Of a stretch of 7,471 nt of DNA, positions 4,592 to 7,471 are shown piece after piece (the stretch's first letter is position 1; every line of letters begins with the position of its first letter). The DNA is from JALHSW01 sp038321755 (GTDB lineage: Bacteria; Actinomycetota; Acidimicrobiia; IMCC26256; PALSA-555), in contig JBBQFJ010000150.1 of assembly GCA_038321755.1 (NCBI GenBank), positions 1 to 7,471 of the forward strand. Reading direction: 5' to 3'. The translations under genes were made by a program, and so were the position numbers. Under the pieces are notes generated by a model. That model did no database searches. It saw only the letters and a program-made list of their open reading frames with translations, and was not told where the DNA came from.

Positions 4592-5994
4592 GCCCCTCGG
4601 GCCGCCGGTCCGAGGAAGTTGCTCGTCGGCGAATCGGGCTGCGCGCCCGGATCATCATGCTGTTCGCGCTGGGTGGATTGGCGTTGTCGCTGGCCCTTTC
4701 GGTGATCACCTACACGCTCGCAGATCGCTACCTCCTCGGCCAGCGGGAAAGGTCCGCTTCGCGTCAGACGTACCTGAACGCGCGCGCGTTTCGTGACGAG
4801 ATTCTCGTCGCCGGCCGTGACACTGCCGAGGCGTTGAACAGACTCGAGGTCCCGTCCAGCTCGAGCGTGGTCGTCGAGCGCGGTGGGGAGTGGTTCGCCT
4901 CGTCCATCGCGATCGGACGTGCCAGCGTGCCGTCTGGGCTCCGAAGAATGGTCGAGCAGGGCGTCCCGGCCAAGCAGCGGATCAACCTCGCCGGCGACCC
5001 GCACCTCGTGATCGGCCTCCCGATCCCTGCCGTTGACGGTGAGTACTTCGAGGTGTTCTCGCTGAACGAGCTCGACAAGACACTGGGAGTCGTCCGCAAC
5101 GCGTTGGTAGGTGCCGCCGCCGCGACGATGCTGCTGGCTGCGCTGCTCGGCTTCTGGGCGAGCCGGCGAGTGCTCCAACCGCTGACTGCCGTAGGTGGGG
5201 CAGCGGCCGAGATCGCCGAGGGTGACCTGACCCGGCGCCTCGAGGATCGTGGCGACCCGGATCTCCATGAACTCACCGAGTCGTTCAACCGGATGGTCGA
5301 CGCTCTGCAGTTGCGCATCGAGCGAGACGCACGCTTCGCGTCGAGCGTCAGTCATGAACTTCGCTCACCGCTGACCACCTTGGCGGCGGGTGCCGAGTTG
5401 ATCGCGGCCGATGAGACAGCACTCCCCGAGCGCGCTCGTGCGGCGTTCCACGTCCTTCGGACCGACGTCGCGCGGTTTCAGAGTCTCGTCGAGAACCTGC
5501 TCGAGCTGAGCCGCGCCGAGGCGGACGTCGACGAGGTCGTCGCTGAGCCCGTGCGGCTCGGTGAGCTCGTGCTCCACAGCACTGGCACGGTCGTGGGACC
5601 GGCGTTCGCAGTCGACATCGATCCAGACGTCGCAGCCGAACCGATGCTCACCGACAAGCGGCGACTCGAGCGTGTCTTGGCGAACTTGCTCGACAACGCG
5701 CGCGCCCATGGTGATGGTGTCGCGAGAGTGGGGCTCGAACGACGCGGTGACCATGTGCGCATCACGGTCGACGATCACGGGACCGGCGTCGCACCGGAAG
5801 AGCGAGAGCAGGTCTTCGAACGCTTCTATCGGGGTGCCGCAGCGGGCCGACGCGACCCCGGTTCCGGTACCGGCCTCGGACTCGCGCTGGTGCTCGAGCA
5901 CGTGCGGATCCTCCGAGGGAAGGTCTGGGTCGAGGATTCCCCAGACACGGGCGGGGCTCGCTTCGTCGTCGAGCTCCCGTGGGAGCCTGCATGA
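4588..5994 (+). CDS. mtrB: MtrB-like HAMP sensor histidine kinase
   Basis: This 468-residue membrane kinase should phosphorylate the preceding regulator. From the GTG at 4588 it has a basic head (RRRIGLRARI), span one at about 21-45, an outer sensor region of about 120 residues (46-167), span two at about 170-192, HAMP at about 190-245 (QPLTAVGGAAAEIAEGDLTRRL, then ELTESFNRMVDAL), a dimerisation domain with His256 in SVSHELRSPLTTL, and the ATP-binding domain: N box with Asn370 (ANLLDNARAHG), G1 DDHGTGV at about 395-401, F box VFERFYRG, and G2 GSGTGLGLAL at about 425-434. All catalytic motifs are present. The sensor region is shorter than in mycobacterial MtrB as I remember it. The GTG overlaps the regulator's stop codon by four bases, and its own stop overlaps the next ATG, so the three genes are coupled. 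The frame stays open upstream inside mtrA, but that extension is a shadow. Confidence 0.92.
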   Translation: MSPSGRRSEEVARRRIGLRARIIMLFALGGLALSLALSVITYTLADRYLLGQRERSASRQTYLNARAFRDEILVAGRDTAEALNRLEVPSSSSVVVERGGEWFASSIAIGRASVPSGLRRMVEQGVPAKQRINLAGDPHLVIGLPIPAVDGEYFEVFSLNELDKTLGVVRNALVGAAAATMLLAALLGFWASRRVLQPLTAVGGAAAEIAEGDLTRRLEDRGDPDLHELTESFNRMVDALQLRIERDARFASSVSHELRSPLTTLAAGAELIAADETALPERARAAFHVLRTDVARFQSLVENLLELSRAEADVDEVVAEPVRLGELVLHSTGTVVGPAFAVDIDPDVAAEPMLTDKRRLERVLANLLDNARAHGDGVARVGLERRGDHVRITVDDHGTGVAPEEREQVFERFYRGAAAGRRDPGSGTGLGLALVLEHVRILRGKVWVEDSPDTGGARFVVELPWEPA

Positions 5995-6596
5995 GATGCG
6001 TCAGGGTTGTTCTGCTCCTGACGCTCGCCGTGGGAGTGGCGGGTGCGGGGTGTTCCGTCCGGACTCAGTCGGATCCCGAGTCGATCGATCGCCGCGACGT
6101 CCCGTTCGGCCTGACCGACGACACCGCACCACGTGGAGGCGACCCGACACCCGCGCTCGGAGTGGACTCGGTCATCTACCTCTTCGGTCCCGACGGATTG
6201 GTGCCGGTGACTCGTCGGACCGATAGCGCAGCGGGGCCCCGGCGCGTGCTGCGCATGCTGCTGAACGGCCCGACTGACGACGAGACCCGCCTGGGATTGA
6301 GCACTGCGATCCCGACCGGGACCACGCTACAGGGGATCCGCGTCAAGGGACGACGTGCGACGGTCGATCTCGGGCCCGGGTTTGCGCGCGCGACCGTTCC
6401 GGACCGTGTGCGCGCGATCGCACAGATCGTCTTCTCACTCACCCAGATCAGCCCGATCGCCGAGCTTCAGTTCGAGCTGGAAGGTCGGCGGATCGAGGTA
6501 CCGACCGGCGGCGGTGAGCTGACCGACCGACCTGTCAACCGGGCCGATTACGGGCCGACTGACAGGCTCGTCGATGACCCGACACGGGATTCCTGA
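5991..6596 (+). CDS. GerMN-domain lipoprotein, short LpqB-like
   Basis: This 201-residue putative lipoprotein starts at an ATG that overlaps the kinase stop as ATGA, with GGGAG five bases upstream. Residues 1-20 are a signal peptide (MRCVRVVLLLTLAVGVAGAG) followed by Cys21, the presumed lipidation site. The lipobox AGAGC has Gly at -3 where Leu is usual, so lipidation is probable, not certain. After a Pro/Asp-rich linker, residues 60-172 form a GerMN domain: SVIYLFGPDGL, VLRMLLNGPTDDE, GLSTAIPTGTTL, RRATVDLGPGF, and QIVFSLTQISPIAELQFELEGRRI. In mycobacteria LpqB, encoded after mtrAB, interacts with the MtrB outer domain and carries GerMN plus a large beta-propeller; here the propeller is absent, so this is a minimal version. 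Its role as an MtrB partner is inferred from position and domain. Confidence 0.88.
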   Translation: MRCVRVVLLLTLAVGVAGAGCSVRTQSDPESIDRRDVPFGLTDDTAPRGGDPTPALGVDSVIYLFGPDGLVPVTRRTDSAAGPRRVLRMLLNGPTDDETRLGLSTAIPTGTTLQGIRVKGRRATVDLGPGFARATVPDRVRAIAQIVFSLTQISPIAELQFELEGRRIEVPTGGGELTDRPVNRADYGPTDRLVDDPTRDS

Positions 6597-6707
6597 CTCG
6601 GCTCCCATTCCGTCACGAGATCGCAAAGTCGTCGCGCGAGAACTGCCGCACCGGTCTGCGACGATCGGACTCGTTCGCATTCTGTCCCCTCACTGCTCGG
6701 AGCCTTC
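6597..6707 (+). promoter_or_regulatory. lpqB-adk intergenic region with inverted repeat
   Basis: TCGTCGC at 6629-6635 is inverted as GCGACGA at 6658-6664, with G-T pairs possible on both ends and about 20 bases between. It could be a terminator stem, an operator or chance. No T-tract and no clear promoter boxes are seen. The 111-base gap makes it unclear whether adk shares the mtrAB transcript. GGAG at 6699-6702 is the adk ribosome site, five bases from its ATG. Confidence 0.3.
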
Positions 6708-7325
6708 ATGCGTCTTCTGATCGCCGGACCACCCGGTGCCGGCAAGGGCACACAGTCCACGAGGATCAGCGCGCTCCTGGGCGTGCCCCACATCTCGAGC
6801 GGCGAGGTGCTCCGCGACGCGATGGGGACCGACTCCCGTGTGGGGGAGAGCGTGCGGGCATGGATCGACCGGGGTCAGCTGGTGCCTGATGAGCTCGTTC
6901 TCTCGCTGCTCCAGCAGCGCTTCTCCGCACCCGACGCCGTCGAGCAGGGTTACGTCCTGGATGGGTTTCCCCGGAACCGCCGCCAGGCACGGTTGCTCCG
7001 CTACCTCGATCCCTACCGATCGGTCGACGCCGTCATTCGCCTGGTCGTCCCGACGAGCGTGGTCCGCGAGCGCCTGCGCCGCCGGGGCCGAGACGACGAC
7101 CATGCGTCGGCAGTGCGGGTCCGCCTCGCGGAGTACGAGGACGCAACGCGCCCCATGCTCGACGAGTTCGCCCGCACGTTCCCGGTCGCCATCGTCGACG
7201 CCGCCCGGCCGATCGACGAGGTCACCAGCCGGGTGCTCTCCGGCCTCAGGAGCCACGGTCTGATCGACGGTTCGATGGGCGCGGAGCAGGGCAGCTATGC
7301 CGGCGCAGTCCCGGGAAACGGCTGA
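6708..7325 (+). CDS. adk: Adenylate kinase (short-lid type)
   Basis: This 205-residue P-loop enzyme would convert ATP and AMP to two ADP in the cytoplasm. It has the P-loop GPPGAGKGT at 7-15 (Lys13), the AMP-site helix with Arg36 (HISSGEVLRDAM), the Q/L gate region (GQLVPDELVLSLL), the LDGFPRN motif at 84-90 with Arg89, and the lid arginines in ERLRRRGRDDD at 121-131, followed by RVRLAEYEDATRPMLDEF. The lid is the short form, with no roughly 30-residue insert and no zinc cysteines. After residue 187 comes a Gly/Ala/Ser tail (GSMGAEQGSYAGAVPGNG) not typical of the family. The ATG at 6708 follows GGAG. Actinobacterial adk usually lies beside secY and map in the ribosomal protein cluster, so this copy next to mtrAB-lpqB may be a second, paralogous kinase; a related NMP kinase is possible. 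Confidence 0.88.
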   Translation: MRLLIAGPPGAGKGTQSTRISALLGVPHISSGEVLRDAMGTDSRVGESVRAWIDRGQLVPDELVLSLLQQRFSAPDAVEQGYVLDGFPRNRRQARLLRYLDPYRSVDAVIRLVVPTSVVRERLRRRGRDDDHASAVRVRLAEYEDATRPMLDEFARTFPVAIVDAARPIDEVTSRVLSGLRSHGLIDGSMGAEQGSYAGAVPGNG

Positions 7326-7392
7326 GCAGAACCATTCGCTCGGCGCCGTGCGCGGCCCGCGAGGGGTCCCGACGATGACTGACTGACTGACG
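7326..7392 (+). promoter_or_regulatory. adk-to-next-gene gap with upstream minicistron
   Basis: GAGGGG at 7361-7366 is a fair ribosome binding site eight bases before an ATG at 7375. That ATG opens only Met-Thr-Asp-stop (TGA at 7384-7386). Six bases after this stop, in the same frame, comes the ATG of the next gene at 7393, which lacks its own ribosome site. Reinitiation after the minicistron is therefore possible. No clear terminator for adk is seen here. Confidence 0.35.
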
Positions 7393-7402
7393 ATGACTGA
7401 CT
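7371..7402 (+). repeat. Duplicated start region, 14-bp direct repeat
   Basis: GACGATGACTGACT occurs at 7371-7384 and again at 7389-7402, an 18-base period built on GACT units. Because 18 is a multiple of three, both ATG codons stay in one frame and both copies encode Met-Thr-Asp. It looks like a slippage duplication of the gene's own start region. Confidence 0.7.
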
Positions 7403-7471
7403 CGAGCTCGAAGTTCAGTGGGGAGAGCCCGCACCGGCCCCGAGTGCCCGACGACTGGCCGGAGCCGAAAC
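7393..7471 (+). CDS. Start of an unidentified gene, cut by window end
   Basis: An ATG at 7393 opens a frame that runs off the window after 26 codons: MTDSSSKFSGESPHRPRVPD, then DWPEPK. The visible part is hydrophilic, rich in Ser, Pro and charged residues, as expected of a cytoplasmic N-terminal extension, and holds no domain that I can name. High GC at third codon positions supports coding. It has no ribosome site of its own and follows the Met-Thr-Asp-stop minicistron. It would be the next rightward gene after adk. Confidence 0.45.
   Translation, partial: MTDSSSKFSGESPHRPRVPDDWPEPK

Noticed and set aside
4462..5355. Minus-strand 297-codon frame opposite the kinase
   Set aside because: Shadow of the kinase gene: no domain signal and no ribosome site.
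6690..7256. Minus-strand 188-codon frame opposite adk
   Set aside because: Antisense to intact adenylate kinase motifs; composition rich in His, Gln and Glu as expected of a shadow.
1..7471. tRNA, rRNA, CRISPR array, insertion sequence or phage genes
   Set aside because: I found no T-arm consensus with a cloverleaf, no rRNA-like stretch, no regularly spaced repeats and no transposase or integrase signature.

Overview
This window looks like a high-GC Gram-positive chromosome (Actinomycetota). A reduced MtrA-MtrB-LpqB module and a lipoprotein-bearing, Tat-competent envelope suggest a deep lineage such as Acidimicrobiia, but that placement is inference from protein style and not a phylogeny.

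Left part (1-2219): amtB, an ammonium channel gene, reads leftward from 1516 to 137. The GC-rich sequence beyond its stop has clashing inverted repeats and may end the transcript. Upstream of amtB lie about 520 bases without a convincing gene. They hold an unusual density of inverted repeats: hairpins close to the amtB ribosome binding site, a three-way-junction shape with a UUCG tetraloop at 1695-1760, and a 16-bp bulged hairpin at 1773-1819. This is the best candidate in the window for something undescribed: a structured amtB leader or a free-standing small RNA. Beyond it, rightward, is a 59-codon tatA/tatE-type gene followed by two small hairpins.

Middle part (2339-3491): three leftward genes of unknown function form a likely transcription unit. 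In reading order they encode a 123-residue soluble protein, a 43-residue single-span membrane protein whose start lies inside the end of the first gene, and a 150-residue membrane-anchored protein with a beta-rich outer domain. They diverge from the right-hand genes across about 140 bases that contain short direct and inverted repeats.

Right part (3492-7471): the rightward genes run STAS-like protein, OmpR-family response regulator (MtrA-like), HAMP histidine kinase (MtrB-like), GerMN-domain lipoprotein (short LpqB-like), adenylate kinase with a short lid, and the first 26 codons of another gene. The regulator and kinase overlap as GTGA, and the kinase and lipoprotein overlap as ATGA, so the three are probably translationally coupled. 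By analogy with MtrAB-LpqB of other actinobacteria, the lipoprotein would tune the kinase at the membrane and the kinase would phosphorylate the regulator, which controls cell-wall and division genes. The last gene has an 18-bp duplication at its start that creates an upstream three-codon minicistron.
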